Counted from the first letter of the stretch, positions 15,770 through 26,165 are shown. The stretch: 64,000 bases of DNA from Chitinophaga sp. Cy-1792 (GCF_011752935.1 NZ_VWWO01000002.1:1612001-1676000); one strand, 5' to 3'. Program-made: numbers and translations. Notes: generated from the sequence alone by a model not told the origin.

Positions 15770-18700
15770 ATGAAATTTTTACTGTCAATCGTTCTGCTAT
15801 GCTGTTGTACTGCAGTAATGGCCCAGCGTACCCTTATCAAGGGGAAGGCCACAGACGAAAAGAACAATCCCCTTCCTGGCGTAAGCATCATGGTGAAAAA
15901 TTCCACGAATGGCGTCGCCACCGCCGAAGATGGCACCTTTGCAATCTATGTCGGCGATCCCCAGAAAACGATTTTACGCGCCAGCATGACCGGCTACGAG
16001 ACACAGGAAACGATGCTGGCAGGTCGTACTTCCGTACAGTTTAACCTGGTGATCTCCGCTGTCAACCTGAAAAATGTGGTAGTCACCGGCGCACTTGGCA
16101 TCAAAAGAGAGGCGAAAGCCATCGGGTACGCCACCCAGGGCGTTGATCCCAACAACCTGACGGAAGCACGTGACCTTAACATCGTTAACGGGCTTGCCGG
16201 TAAAGTGGCAGGCCTCCAGGTGACCAGCAACGGACAACCCGGCTCTTCCAGCAGAGTGATTATCCGCGGCGAGAACTCACTCACCCAGAACAACCAGCCA
16301 CTTTGGGTGGTAGACGGTGTGCCCATCAACAACGATATGGGCGATGGCCGTGATAACCTCGACTTTGGTAACGGCGCTGCCGACCTCAATCCGGATGATA
16401 TCGAATCCATTCAGGTGCTGCAAGGCCCCAACGCTGCCGCATTATATGGCTCCAGAGCAGCCAATGGCGCCATCCTGGTTGTTACCAAAAAAGGTAAAAT
16501 CAATGACAGCAATCTCGGTATCTCTATTAACCAGAATACCCAGGTGAACAGCATTGCGCAGTTTCCCGCCTACCAGAACGTTTATGGAGAAGGTTCCAAC
16601 GGCTTCATCGTCGGAAATGGTACCAGCATTGTGCCTGGTACCGGCGCCGTGAAAATGGGACTCTATGGATCTACCTGGGGAATGCCCATGCTCGGACAAC
16701 CTTATGACGACTTCTCCGGCAAGCCTGTCGCCGGCGGATACAGTCCACATCCGGATAATATCACTTCTTTCTATAAACCCAGCGTTACCAATGCTTCCAA
16801 TATTTCTATCGCCAAAGCTGATGCGGTATCATCGGTGAGGTTATCCTATACTTTCACTGGTAGTGATGATGTGCTTAAAAATCAGAACATTATCAAGAAA
16901 CATAACGTATCCCTTAATGCCAGCCGTAAGTATGGTAAGGTATTAAATGTAGATGCCCGTGTGATGTATACCTACCAGGATACTAAAAACCGCACCTATC
17001 GTAACCTGGATGCTTCCAGCCCGATGGCGGCCTATGTATACCTGCCACGCAGCGTAGATGTGAATGCCCTGGAACCCTGGAAAGATGCCTATGGCAACTC
17101 TTTCTCACTGGGCTCCGTAGGTAGCGTCGAAAACCCGCTGTGGATGCTGTACGAAAATGAAAACCGTGACCAGTCGCACCGCTGGCTGACAGGAATTACA
17201 GCAACGGCACGCCTGACCTCCAAACTCAATTTCCGTATGCAGGCATCCACGGATATGAAAACCACCAGCTACTATCAGTACAAGGAACTGGGCGGACTCC
17301 GCACCCCTAACGGCTTTTATGGCAACAGCAATCAGCAGAACCTCATGTGGGATTACCAGGGTATGCTGATGTACAACAATAGAGTGAATAAATCGCTTAA
17401 CATCACTGCTAACGTGGGCGCGGAGTATGTAAATTTCAGTAACCAGTACCGCGGCGCAAGTATCGCATCCCTGCTGGTGCACGACATGCCCAGCATCCAG
17501 AACAGCACTGCTTTCCCGGCGGCGACGGAATCTTTGGTGCGCTCCCAGACACAATCGGTATTCGCGGATGCAACCGTGGCCTGGCGCGATTTCCTCTTCG
17601 TCAACATCACCGGACGCAACGACTGGTCATCTACCTTACCATCTGTCAACAATAATTTCTTCTATCCATCTGTTAATGCCAGCTTTATTTTTTCCAACTT
17701 CCTGCCGGAAAATAGTATCCTGAATTACGGTAAACTCCGTGCTTCGGTAGCGGAAGTAGGTAACTCCGCGCCGCCACAATCGCTGCTCACCACCTATAAT
17801 TATGGGGGCCTTTTTCTTGGTAGTCCTTACCTGAACTATGGTACCAGCAACCAGTTAAATAACGGGCAGCTGAAACCGGAGAAAACATTGTCCAGGGAAG
17901 CAGGCGTGGAACTGGCGTTTTTCCGCAGCAGACTTCAACTCACGGCAAGTGTTTACCAGTCTAATACCACCAACCAGATCCTTCGCCCGCAAATACCTAC
18001 CGAAACCGGTTTCTCTACCCGTATCCTGAATGCAGGAGAGATGAGAAACAGGGGGGTAGAAGTAAGCATGAACGTGGCCGCTGTTCAAAACAATAAATTT
18101 AAATGGAATGTGCTGGCTAACTGGTCCATGAACCGCAACAAAGTATTGTCGCTGGTACCAGGAATTAATGTGCTGGCGCTGGGAAGTAACCTGGGTGCTA
18201 CAGTAAATGCAATCGTCGGGCAACAATACGGTGTACTCACCGGTAGTGCACCATACAAAGTACGTGATACGTTGATCGTGAATACCACGAATGGCCGTAC
18301 CATCGCGGATCCTAACGTGGTGCTGGGCAACTTCCATCCGGATTGGATCGGGTCCCTGGGCTCACAGGTGAAATACGGTGCTTTCGATCTGTCTTTCCTG
18401 TTTACGGTGAAAATGGGTGGTGTGCTTTATTCCGCTTCTTATGGCCGCGCCAACTTTGCAGGTACTACCATTGCCAGCTTATACGGCAGGGATGAATGGC
18501 TGTTTAGTAACGTTATCCTGGGAGAAAATGACCAGGAAAGAATGGGCAACGGCCAGGCCAACAGCAAAGGCACAACGCCTTATGCTGACAACCTCCGCGC
18601 AAAAGGACCACGCTATCCGAATGCTTATTTCCCGCTGACAGACAGCAAGGGTGTTGTGGTGCTGGATGCTAACGGCAGAATGATTCCAGGTAAGAAAAGT

Positions 18701-19018
18701 GATATCTGGATGAACCCTACTGCCTATGAGAGTGACATGGTGCTGAACAATACACCCGCCATTACCTTCAATGCTTCCAACATCAAACTCAGTGAGCTGA
18801 TCTTCGGTTATACACTGCCGGTTAGGTATATCAGTGCTACACCTATTAAAACGATGCGCCTTGCCTTCGTTGGACGTAACCTCTGGACCATCCTCAAACA
18901 TACACCTAGAGGTATTGACCCGGAAGCCGCCAATACCACCGGAAATGCACAGGGGATCGAGTCTGGTGGCTCCTTCCCGTATTCAACCTATGGATTTGAT
19001 TTGAAAGTTACTTTTTAA
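15770..19018 (+). CDS. SusC/RagA-family TonB-dependent outer membrane transporter
   Basis: A 1082-residue outer-membrane beta-barrel that imports oligosaccharides with a SusD lid. The ATG at 15770 gives a signal peptide ending in VMAQ; an ATG at 15749 adds seven residues. A carboxypeptidase-regulatory-like domain (about 25-100, GKATDEKNNPLPGVSIMVKN) precedes the plug domain, which carries the SusC signatures RGENSLTQNNQPLWVVDGVPI and IQVLQGPNAAALYGSRAANGAI. The barrel ends in an aromatic residue (LKVTF), as expected for BAM-dependent assembly. It is the first gene of a four-gene operon with 9 bp to susD, downstream of the SARP-like regulator and its repeat sites. Confidence 0.95.
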   Translation: MKFLLSIVLLCCCTAVMAQRTLIKGKATDEKNNPLPGVSIMVKNSTNGVATAEDGTFAIYVGDPQKTILRASMTGYETQETMLAGRTSVQFNLVISAVNLKNVVVTGALGIKREAKAIGYATQGVDPNNLTEARDLNIVNGLAGKVAGLQVTSNGQPGSSSRVIIRGENSLTQNNQPLWVVDGVPINNDMGDGRDNLDFGNGAADLNPDDIESIQVLQGPNAAALYGSRAANGAILVVTKKGKINDSNLGISINQNTQVNSIAQFPAYQNVYGEGSNGFIVGNGTSIVPGTGAVKMGLYGSTWGMPMLGQPYDDFSGKPVAGGYSPHPDNITSFYKPSVTNASNISIAKADAVSSVRLSYTFTGSDDVLKNQNIIKKHNVSLNASRKYGKVLNVDARVMYTYQDTKNRTYRNLDASSPMAAYVYLPRSVDVNALEPWKDAYGNSFSLGSVGSVENPLWMLYENENRDQSHRWLTGITATARLTSKLNFRMQASTDMKTTSYYQYKELGGLRTPNGFYGNSNQQNLMWDYQGMLMYNNRVNKSLNITANVGAEYVNFSNQYRGASIASLLVHDMPSIQNSTAFPAATESLVRSQTQSVFADATVAWRDFLFVNITGRNDWSSTLPSVNNNFFYPSVNASFIFSNFLPENSILNYGKLRASVAEVGNSAPPQSLLTTYNYGGLFLGSPYLNYGTSNQLNNGQLKPEKTLSREAGVELAFFRSRLQLTASVYQSNTTNQILRPQIPTETGFSTRILNAGEMRNRGVEVSMNVAAVQNNKFKWNVLANWSMNRNKVLSLVPGINVLALGSNLGATVNAIVGQQYGVLTGSAPYKVRDTLIVNTTNGRTIADPNVVLGNFHPDWIGSLGSQVKYGAFDLSFLFTVKMGGVLYSASYGRANFAGTTIASLYGRDEWLFSNVILGENDQERMGNGQANSKGTTPYADNLRAKGPRYPNAYFPLTDSKGVVVLDANGRMIPGKKSDIWMNPTAYESDMVLNNTPAITFNASNIKLSELIFGYTLPVRYISATPIKTMRLAFVGRNLWTILKHTPRGIDPEAANTTGNAQGIESGGSFPYSTYGFDLKVTF

Positions 19019-19027
19019 AAAACACGT

Positions 19028-20809
19028 ATGAAACCATTATATATTTTCCTGCTGCTGATGACTATCGGTTTCGGCTGTACGAAAAACTTCAATAGTCTGA
19101 ATACAGACCCGACACAGTTCTCTGCCGTAGCGCCGGAAGCTTCTATCCTGGCGGCTGTTAAGAACCTGAATGCACAGATGGCTAATTATAACACCACTAA
19201 ATACTGGGACCTTGGCCACCTGCTTTGTCAGCAGGCCAACAGGTACGATGTTACTGATCAGGGCTTGTGGCAAACCATGTACCAGGGCGTACTGGGAAAC
19301 CTCAAGCAGGTCATCAGCAACTATGGCAAGGACTCCGCCTATAACAACAGGGTGCAGGTGGCCCGTATCCTGCAGGCATATACTTATTCCATTATGGCCG
19401 GAAACTTCGGCCCGGTACCGTTATACCAGGCCAATGATCCCGCTTATCTCTCTTCTATTAAGTTTGATAGTGAAGATACAGTGTACACCTTTGTGATGAA
19501 TACACTCAAAGAAGCTGCTGCTAAAATTAATGTGAATGGCGACAAGCTGACATATGACCCGCTGTACAATGGTAACCTGCAATCGTGGGTGAAGTTTGCA
19601 AACACCATGCGGTTAAAGATAGGCCTGCGTATCCAGCGTAACCTGCCCGACCTCGCGGGTTCGGCTATACGCGAACTGATGACCAACGAATCAATGCTGA
19701 TCAGTACCGAAGGGGAGTCTGCAAAGATGGCTTTCGAAAATGTGAATGGCAATGAGAATCCCTATTATATCAAGTATATTAAGTCTAACCAGTATTACCC
19801 ATATGCGCCGGGTGCTTCCAATCAGGCGCCTAAGCTGAGCGAGTTTCTGATGACCTTCTTCCGCTCGTATAATGATCCGCGCATGATGGTATATTACGAC
19901 TCCGTACCACTGGCGCAGCGTATGTTGCTGACCGATACACTGACCAGCATTTCAGATGATTCACTGCGTATTGTGACCTATCCGATTCCTTACCTGGGAC
20001 TGCCTAAATCGGCCACCAAACTGGCTGGCTGGACGTCCCTCGCCGGGCTTCCGGATGTGGTGGGTAGCAATAATATCAATGCCTATTCCAACGCCAATCC
20101 AGTTATCTACCAGGTAGGCAGACCATTTGTGATGTTGTCTTATGCAGAAACACTTTTCCTGAAAGCCGAAGCAGTGCAAAGTGGCTATGGCGGTGGTCAG
20201 TCGGCAGATCAGTACTATTACGCCGGTATCGATGCCAACTTCGCCTTCTGGAATATCAGTTCCACACTACGTGATGCCTATAAAAATACGCCTGGTATTA
20301 AATGGGGAACTGCAGGTAAAGGTTTTAACAATTATCTGAGCCTGGTCAATACTGATATCTCCGCCGATGGCAATACGAAAATCTGGATACAGCGCTGGCT
20401 GAACTACTTCCCTGACGGTGGTTTCGATTGCTGGACGCTGGAGCGTCAGACGAGGGTCTTCAACCTGCCACCACATACCAATCCGGGTGGTAACGCTTCC
20501 TATGCTGCCAATCCGACTTTCGCAGATGTGCCGGGAAGGGCCTCATATCCGATGTCTGTCATCAACCTTAACCAGGTTGGTTATAAAGGTGCTTTACTGG
20601 CATTAGGTACTACCAGGGGAGATGATTATGATATCTACCAGCAACTGCGGTTTGCAAAACCTTACACCGTACCGCAATGGGACCAGGTAAACGCCGGTTA
20701 CGATATCAGCTTTATCCAGAAATGGTATGGCACTACCATCGAAGAGCTGAAAAAAGCCGCTGCCACCGGAGGTTTTAAATATACATTGGTACAGACCTAT
20801 CATCCTTAA
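19028..20809 (+). CDS. SusD/RagB-family outer membrane lipoprotein
   Basis: A 593-residue surface lipoprotein that binds glycans and caps the SusC channel. The lipobox IGFGC makes Cys17 the lipid anchor. The TPR-like helical region (VQVARILQAYTYSIMAGNFGPVPLYQA, about 115-145) and the C-terminal segment with FGGFDCWTLERQT-like residues fit the SusD/RagB family, in the subgroup with long loops. It directly follows susC (9 bp) and precedes a lipoprotein with a GH99-like domain by 10 bp, so it is part of one transport and degradation unit. Confidence 0.93.
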   Translation: MKPLYIFLLLMTIGFGCTKNFNSLNTDPTQFSAVAPEASILAAVKNLNAQMANYNTTKYWDLGHLLCQQANRYDVTDQGLWQTMYQGVLGNLKQVISNYGKDSAYNNRVQVARILQAYTYSIMAGNFGPVPLYQANDPAYLSSIKFDSEDTVYTFVMNTLKEAAAKINVNGDKLTYDPLYNGNLQSWVKFANTMRLKIGLRIQRNLPDLAGSAIRELMTNESMLISTEGESAKMAFENVNGNENPYYIKYIKSNQYYPYAPGASNQAPKLSEFLMTFFRSYNDPRMMVYYDSVPLAQRMLLTDTLTSISDDSLRIVTYPIPYLGLPKSATKLAGWTSLAGLPDVVGSNNINAYSNANPVIYQVGRPFVMLSYAETLFLKAEAVQSGYGGGQSADQYYYAGIDANFAFWNISSTLRDAYKNTPGIKWGTAGKGFNNYLSLVNTDISADGNTKIWIQRWLNYFPDGGFDCWTLERQTRVFNLPPHTNPGGNASYAANPTFADVPGRASYPMSVINLNQVGYKGALLALGTTRGDDYDIYQQLRFAKPYTVPQWDQVNAGYDISFIQKWYGTTIEELKKAAATGGFKYTLVQTYHP

Positions 20810-20819
20810 AAAATCAAAC

Positions 20820-21926
20820 ATGAAATATATACATATAGTACTGTCGGCCTTGCTGCTGACCAGTGTTACTGCTTGTAAGAAGAACCTTACTGGCCCCTCC
20901 GTGGAGGATAACATCCTTAACTATGAAATTAAGGAAATACCGGTAACGGATAATTATGTGGTAGGCGCTTTCTATACTTCCTTTGGTGGCTGGAATGGAA
21001 ATATAAAAGAAGTGCCGGTGGTAGGTAAATACGGTGCACCGAATGGTGTATTGCCAGCAGGGATTATGTCGCAGCATATCGACTACGCCGTAAAAGGGGG
21101 CATCGACTACTTCGTATTTTCTGTTCGTTCAGCAAATAAGGATGCTAATAACTTTAAATCTGATACCACGCTGGTCCGCGGTTTTATCAACAGTAATACC
21201 AGTGGCAAGATGAAATTTGCCATCGCCTATAATTTCAATTCAGGTACTTATGGTATTGCTGCCACTAACCCGATGGAGAAGGATAAAGCGCGGCTGGGGC
21301 AGTTCTTCGATGATTTTCATCGCCTCGTCCCTTTCCTGAAAGAGGCCAGCTACCAGCAAACAGATAGCAAACCCATACTGTATATCCTCAACGCACAAAC
21401 GCTTTTCTCAGATAACAACAAAGCTATCTACGACAGTTTACGCACCCTGATGAACAGCTGGGGCGTAACACCCTATATCGTAGGCCAGCAGGATCGATGG
21501 ACGCCGCCTGCCCGCTACCAGATCCGTTTTGATCATTGTGTGGATGCTATTATACATCAGTCTTACAGCTCACAGATCAACAACTGGGACCGCTGGTACC
21601 TGCTGCCGCAGACCATGGACCAGAACTGGAAATATTCCAAACAGTATTTCGCGGATAATTATGCGGCAGACTATATTCCGAATATTACGCCGGCATATAG
21701 CTGGTTGATCAATCAGCCTACCAGTACCAATCCTGAGTACCCGCGTACAGATAGCGGCGCTATGTTTACCAAACTTTGCAATGTGGCCAAGATGAATGCC
21801 AGTACCAAAACAAGGCTGATTATGATCGACAGCTGGAATAACTGGACGGAGGACTCTCAGCTGGAACCCGCTGTCAGCTATGGAGAGCGTTATCTGAATA
21901 TTACACGTAAAGAGTTTAAGAAATAA
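20820..21926 (+). CDS. GH99-like (WbsX-type) domain lipoprotein
   Basis: A 368-residue lipoprotein (lipobox ending at Cys19, SVTAC). The mature part resembles the GH99-like TIM barrel of the WbsX/endo-mannosidase group: the N-terminal VVGAFYTSFGGWNG, the mid-barrel IDYFVFSVRS and the C-terminal IDSWNNWTEDSQLEP, which corresponds to the family's WNEWxEgxxxEP motif. In PULs such proteins may cleave or bind complex glycans, but activity is rarely shown. It lies in the susCD operon, so a surface glycan-processing role is likely. Confidence 0.75.
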   Translation: MKYIHIVLSALLLTSVTACKKNLTGPSVEDNILNYEIKEIPVTDNYVVGAFYTSFGGWNGNIKEVPVVGKYGAPNGVLPAGIMSQHIDYAVKGGIDYFVFSVRSANKDANNFKSDTTLVRGFINSNTSGKMKFAIAYNFNSGTYGIAATNPMEKDKARLGQFFDDFHRLVPFLKEASYQQTDSKPILYILNAQTLFSDNNKAIYDSLRTLMNSWGVTPYIVGQQDRWTPPARYQIRFDHCVDAIIHQSYSSQINNWDRWYLLPQTMDQNWKYSKQYFADNYAADYIPNITPAYSWLINQPTSTNPEYPRTDSGAMFTKLCNVAKMNASTKTRLIMIDSWNNWTEDSQLEPAVSYGERYLNITRKEFKK

Positions 21927-21940
21927 TCAAGCAGAAAATA

Positions 21941-24900
21941 ATGAAGAGGAAATTAAACAGATGGGTTTCGTTGATAGCGCTGTCGTTATTAACAGGAACA
22001 GGATTCGGTCAGCAACGTGTTTTAACAGCCTCTTTCGACACTGACGCCGCCACGCCCTGGGTTACAGGGCGTGGGCGTGCCGTCGTTACTAATGGTGTGT
22101 TACAAACGGAAAATGCCTATGCTTCTTTTGGCGATAGCAGCCTCACTGATTATCGTTTTAGTTTTCGTGCATGCGTGCCCGATAAAGGCAGGGATGTACA
22201 GATCTGGGCAGGCTTCAGGGCTGCTACCAGGAATGATCGTTATATCCTGGCGCTGCGTGGCGGCAACCAGGATAACCTGTACCTGAGCAGGTTGGGGTAT
22301 ATGGGTACGGATGAATTCCTGGCACTACGGCCACTGGAGTTCCACCCTGTTGCCGGTACCTGGTATACCATTACCGTGGAAGTGGTACAGCAACGAATCC
22401 GGGTTTTCCTGAACGATGAAAAGCTGCCACGAATAGATGTTAAAGATGAAAACAGTCGCCTGGCCCCGGCAGGGCCCGTGACGCTCGGTGGCGGATGGGT
22501 GCCTGTTTCATATGACGACCTGGAAATAACTCCTCTGGGCCCAACGGCACTAAACAATATACCCGTTTACGAATTCCTTCCGGTGCCCGTACCACAGGCG
22601 GCCAAAGCCGAAAAGCGCCGTCAGGAAAGGGCCGCATGGAAACCTGTCAGCATAACTGATATCAGCGCACCACGTACGGAAATCAGCCTAAATGGTCAAT
22701 GGCTGTTTATGCCACAATATGAACTCAGCGACGAGCGACAGGCTATCTCTCCGAAAAATTCAGATGACAACTGGCATGTAATGAAGGTACCTGATTTCTG
22801 GAACCCCATACGTATATGGCTACACGGAGAAATGTTCGGGAAGCATTCAAAAGGTGCTTCTGATGCTTATTTTCAGCGGGAAACAGACCGTTGTGAGTCG
22901 TATACCTTTGATTATAAAAAAACGAATGCCGCCTGGTACCGGCAATGGATAACGTTGCCGAAAGGCATAGAACAGAAGGACGTGGCCTTACATTTTGATG
23001 CGGTGTCAAAAGTGGCGGAAGTCTATATCAACGGGCACCTGGCAGGTAAACATACAGGTATGTTCGGTGACTTTACCGTAGATGGCAAAGGATTGTTTAA
23101 GGCTGGCAAAAACCTGGTAACGGTAAAGGTTACACGCGATTACATAAAGGATATTGCAGATGCCGGCAAAATAGTAGATGTAGCGGTGAGTGTGGAAGTG
23201 ACTAATAAAATGTTGAAAGACCTTGCCCATGGCTTCTATAACGAAGATCCGGCAGGTATCTGGCAACCGGTGAAAATGGTGATTACCTCGCCGCTATCGC
23301 TGAAGGATGTGTTCATACAGCCCAGGCTGGACGGCGCCACATTTGATGTTACCGTTACCAATCACACTAAATCGCCACAAATCTTTACCATCAGCAGTCG
23401 CATCGGCGACCTGTACAAAGGCTCGCCGCTAAAGGATGTTCAGCTGAAGGCCGGTGAAACGAAACTCCTGCATTACGACATTGGACAGCTCAAGCCGTTG
23501 CTATGGAGCCCGCAGACCCCCAACCTCTATGATTTTACTTTCCTGTTATCGCAAAACGGGGGAGTGGCGGATAGCCTGGTGATTACTTCAGGCTTCAGAA
23601 CTTTCGAATCAAAAAATGGGTTCTTTTACCTAAACGGCCGCCAGTATTGGTTGCGCGGTGGTAATCATACCCCTTTTGCACTGGCGCCAAACGATGTGGC
23701 ACTCGCAGCGCGATTTTATGATATCATGAAAGCGGGTAATATGGAGGTCACCCGAACACATACATCTCCCTATAACGAAACCTGGATAACGGCTGCAGAC
23801 CGCAAGGGTATAGGTATCAGCTTCGAAGGAGGCTGGCCATGGCTGATGATCAATAACTCCATGCCGGATAATAAACTGATTGAAATGTGGGCAGATGAAT
23901 ACATCGATCTGCTGAAAAAATACAGAAATCATCCTTCAGTGTTGTTCTGGACGGTCAATAACGAGATGAAGTTCTATGGTAATGATACCGATAGCGCCAG
24001 AACCCGCCTGAAAATGAAGATCATCTCCGATGTGGTAAAACGTATGCGTAAAACAGATGGCACAAGGCCGATCAGCTTTGATTCTAACTATAGACGCAAT
24101 ACGAAGAAGTTCGGGATAGATTTCTTTAAAGATATTGATGATGGAGATATTGATGATATCCATGCCTATATTAACTGGTACGACTATACGATATTCAAAC
24201 AGTTTAACGGTGAGTTCCAGGGAAAGAACAAAAACCCGGGCAGGCCACTGATAAGCCAGGAGATGTCGTCCGGATATTCCAATAACGAAACCGGGCATCC
24301 GGTAAGGTTTTATACGCAGGTGCATCAAACACCGCAGGAGCTGGTGGGGGATCTGGCCTATGAATTCAGCGATCCTGCCTACTTTATGGAAGCCCAGGCA
24401 TTTATAACCGGTGAACAGGCGGAGGCCTATCGCAGAACGAATCCTGAGGCGGCAGGGATATTACATTTTGCTTTGTTAAGCTGGTTTAAGAATGTCTATG
24501 ATGCGGAAACGATTGCGCCCTATCCGGCCTACTTTGCCTTGCAGCGCGCTTTACAGCCGGTACTGGTGAGTGCAGAGCTCTGGGGACGGCATTTCTATGC
24601 CGGCGCTAAATTGCCGGCGCGCATTTGTGTTGTAAACGACCGGCATGAAGGCACCTTATTGCAACACCCGCTACTGACCTGGAAACTGGTGGATAGTCTG
24701 GGTGGTACACTAGCCACCGGAACGCAGGAGTTACCTGATGTGCCTTACTACGGCAGGGTATGGGTAACGCCCGACATTACCATCCCTGTTCAATTGCCGC
24801 AGTCGCAGGTATATGGTAAACTGCTGCTGGCGTTGTCGGAAAATAATAAAACGATTTCAGCAAATGAGTACAAGGTACTGCTGGCAGATTTACAACCCCT

Positions 24901-25549
24901 GACTACAGGTACTGCAAAGGTTTGCCTGTATGACGGTAGTGGTAAACTCCATGCATCACTGGAACGGATAAACGTTAAATATACGCCTGCAACTACTGTT
25001 GCTGCGGCGTTGGCAACGAAAGCAGGAGTATATGTTTTTAGTGGTTTAAAGCTGGGTGGTAATATAAACACTGCGGAGGTTGCCCGGCTGAAAGGCCTGC
25101 TACAGGCAGGTGCAAGGGTAATCGTTACCGATGCTGCGGCAGCGAAGGATTTATTTCCGGAATATATTTCGGGTACTGTTAATGTGCCGGAAGGAGATAT
25201 CGTAACAATGGATATCCCGGAATCGGCGGTCTTTGCGCATATCAGCCTGATGGACCTGCGCTATTTCAATAATAATAAACGGGAACTGCCGGCAGTATGC
25301 AACGGGGCGCTGTCCGTAGTCCGTAATCCGCAGGTGGAAGTATTGGCGAAACATATCCGTGTACACGGGTATATACAGGGAGAGATGCAGGAACGTGCGC
25401 AGCAGATGGCGAAAAACCAGGGTGCCACTATCGCGAGGGTTCGCAACAGTGGCACATTATACCTTACTACCATGTCGTTGGAAAAAGCAGATACTGATCC
25501 AGTAGCGGGGATGCTATTGTATAACCTGATTTCCGGTAACGATAGATAA
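21941..25549 (+). CDS. Large secreted GH2-family glycoside hydrolase
   Basis: A 1202-residue secreted enzyme (signal peptide ending GFGQQ). An N-terminal LamG/DUF1080-like sandwich (about 25-200) comes before the GH2 core: sugar-binding domain (about 245-410), immunoglobulin-like domain (about 440-560) and TIM barrel (about 565-860). The catalytic acid/base is Glu675 in WTVNNEMKF and the nucleophile Glu774 in LISQEMSSGY. About 340 residues follow, with a Rossmann-like segment near the end that may be a ThuA or glutamine-amidotransferase-like fold. Substrate (beta-galactoside, glucuronide or mannoside) cannot be told from the motifs. It is the last gene of the susCD operon. Confidence 0.85.
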   Translation: MKRKLNRWVSLIALSLLTGTGFGQQRVLTASFDTDAATPWVTGRGRAVVTNGVLQTENAYASFGDSSLTDYRFSFRACVPDKGRDVQIWAGFRAATRNDRYILALRGGNQDNLYLSRLGYMGTDEFLALRPLEFHPVAGTWYTITVEVVQQRIRVFLNDEKLPRIDVKDENSRLAPAGPVTLGGGWVPVSYDDLEITPLGPTALNNIPVYEFLPVPVPQAAKAEKRRQERAAWKPVSITDISAPRTEISLNGQWLFMPQYELSDERQAISPKNSDDNWHVMKVPDFWNPIRIWLHGEMFGKHSKGASDAYFQRETDRCESYTFDYKKTNAAWYRQWITLPKGIEQKDVALHFDAVSKVAEVYINGHLAGKHTGMFGDFTVDGKGLFKAGKNLVTVKVTRDYIKDIADAGKIVDVAVSVEVTNKMLKDLAHGFYNEDPAGIWQPVKMVITSPLSLKDVFIQPRLDGATFDVTVTNHTKSPQIFTISSRIGDLYKGSPLKDVQLKAGETKLLHYDIGQLKPLLWSPQTPNLYDFTFLLSQNGGVADSLVITSGFRTFESKNGFFYLNGRQYWLRGGNHTPFALAPNDVALAARFYDIMKAGNMEVTRTHTSPYNETWITAADRKGIGISFEGGWPWLMINNSMPDNKLIEMWADEYIDLLKKYRNHPSVLFWTVNNEMKFYGNDTDSARTRLKMKIISDVVKRMRKTDGTRPISFDSNYRRNTKKFGIDFFKDIDDGDIDDIHAYINWYDYTIFKQFNGEFQGKNKNPGRPLISQEMSSGYSNNETGHPVRFYTQVHQTPQELVGDLAYEFSDPAYFMEAQAFITGEQAEAYRRTNPEAAGILHFALLSWFKNVYDAETIAPYPAYFALQRALQPVLVSAELWGRHFYAGAKLPARICVVNDRHEGTLLQHPLLTWKLVDSLGGTLATGTQELPDVPYYGRVWVTPDITIPVQLPQSQVYGKLLLALSENNKTISANEYKVLLADLQPLTTGTAKVCLYDGSGKLHASLERINVKYTPATTVAAALATKAGVYVFSGLKLGGNINTAEVARLKGLLQAGARVIVTDAAAAKDLFPEYISGTVNVPEGDIVTMDIPESAVFAHISLMDLRYFNNNKRELPAVCNGALSVVRNPQVEVLAKHIRVHGYIQGEMQERAQQMAKNQGATIARVRNSGTLYLTTMSLEKADTDPVAGMLLYNLISGNDR

Positions 25550-25592
25550 TGGTAAATAGTGGAGGCCGGGTTGTTCTCAATACTGGCACACG

Positions 25593-25623
25593 GCTGTCTC
25601 TACCTGTAGAGGCAGCTTTTTTT
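25593..25623. terminator. Terminator between the GH2 and DinB-like genes
   Basis: GCTGTCTCTAC and GTAGAGGCAGC pair with one G-T, followed by TTTTTTT. It lies at the 3' ends of two convergent genes. Confidence 0.8.
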
Positions 25624-26098
25624 ATTTGCTGACTTTCTGCCGGATCATTTTTTTGATGATCACGATCTGCCCCAGGTGATAATGAGTGTGCTCAATAATC
25701 CCATGGATATTGTGATAGAAATCGCCGTATTGTTTTTCGCCCAGGTACTCCCACAGGCGGGTTTCCGGCATTTCTTTTACATATTTTGCCAGTAATTCTC
25801 CCTGGTGAACGGTGTCGTTTCTCAACATATCCCATTGCCAGGCTGCATGCATGGGCTGCATCTCCCAGCTTAATTTGTCCTGTGCTTCCAACGGTGCACC
25901 ATCGATCATCATGCGGAGTTCCTTGATATAATAACCTATGTGAAAGGTAAGGAGCGCAATAGAATTGAATTGTGGCAACTGTCGGGTAGCTTCTTCAAAG
26001 CTAAGGTCAGACAGCGTTTGCTGAATAGAAACAGCAGTCCAGTTGCCGCCGGAAAAAATGCCTTGAACATGTTCTGCAAGGCGTTCAGTAAGGTTCAT
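25622..26098 (-). CDS. DinB-like domain protein
   Basis: A 158-residue cytoplasmic helical protein resembling the DinB/YfiT metal-binding four-helix bundle. Conserved histidines are seen in ALLTFHIGYYIKEL (about 51) and in HNIHGIIEHTHYHLGQIVIIKK near the C-terminus, where family members bind metal. The frame extends to 26302, but that part is unlike the family and runs through the divergent promoter; the ATG at 26098 starts MNLTERLAEH, the usual position. Members act as damage-inducible proteins, thiol-dependent transferases or are of unknown function. The partner gene diverges from it. Confidence 0.82.
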   Translation of the reverse strand: MNLTERLAEHVQGIFSGGNWTAVSIQQTLSDLSFEEATRQLPQFNSIALLTFHIGYYIKELRMMIDGAPLEAQDKLSWEMQPMHAAWQWDMLRNDTVHQGELLAKYVKEMPETRLWEYLGEKQYGDFYHNIHGIIEHTHYHLGQIVIIKKMIRQKVSK

Positions 26099-26105
26099 AT
26101 ATAGG

Positions 26106-26141
26106 TTGTTTTTACAAACAATATTAGATATTGCAATATCT
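26106..26141. promoter_or_regulatory. Two dyads between the DinB-like gene and the secreted protein gene
   Basis: TTGTTT-ttac-AAACAA (26106-26121) and the perfect 16-bp palindrome AGATATTGCAATATCT (26126-26141) lie side by side. The palindrome overlaps TATCTTTA, a near match to the -7 consensus for the rightward gene. Confidence 0.5.
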
Positions 26142-26165
26142 TTAGCCTGTAAGATAATTATAAAG

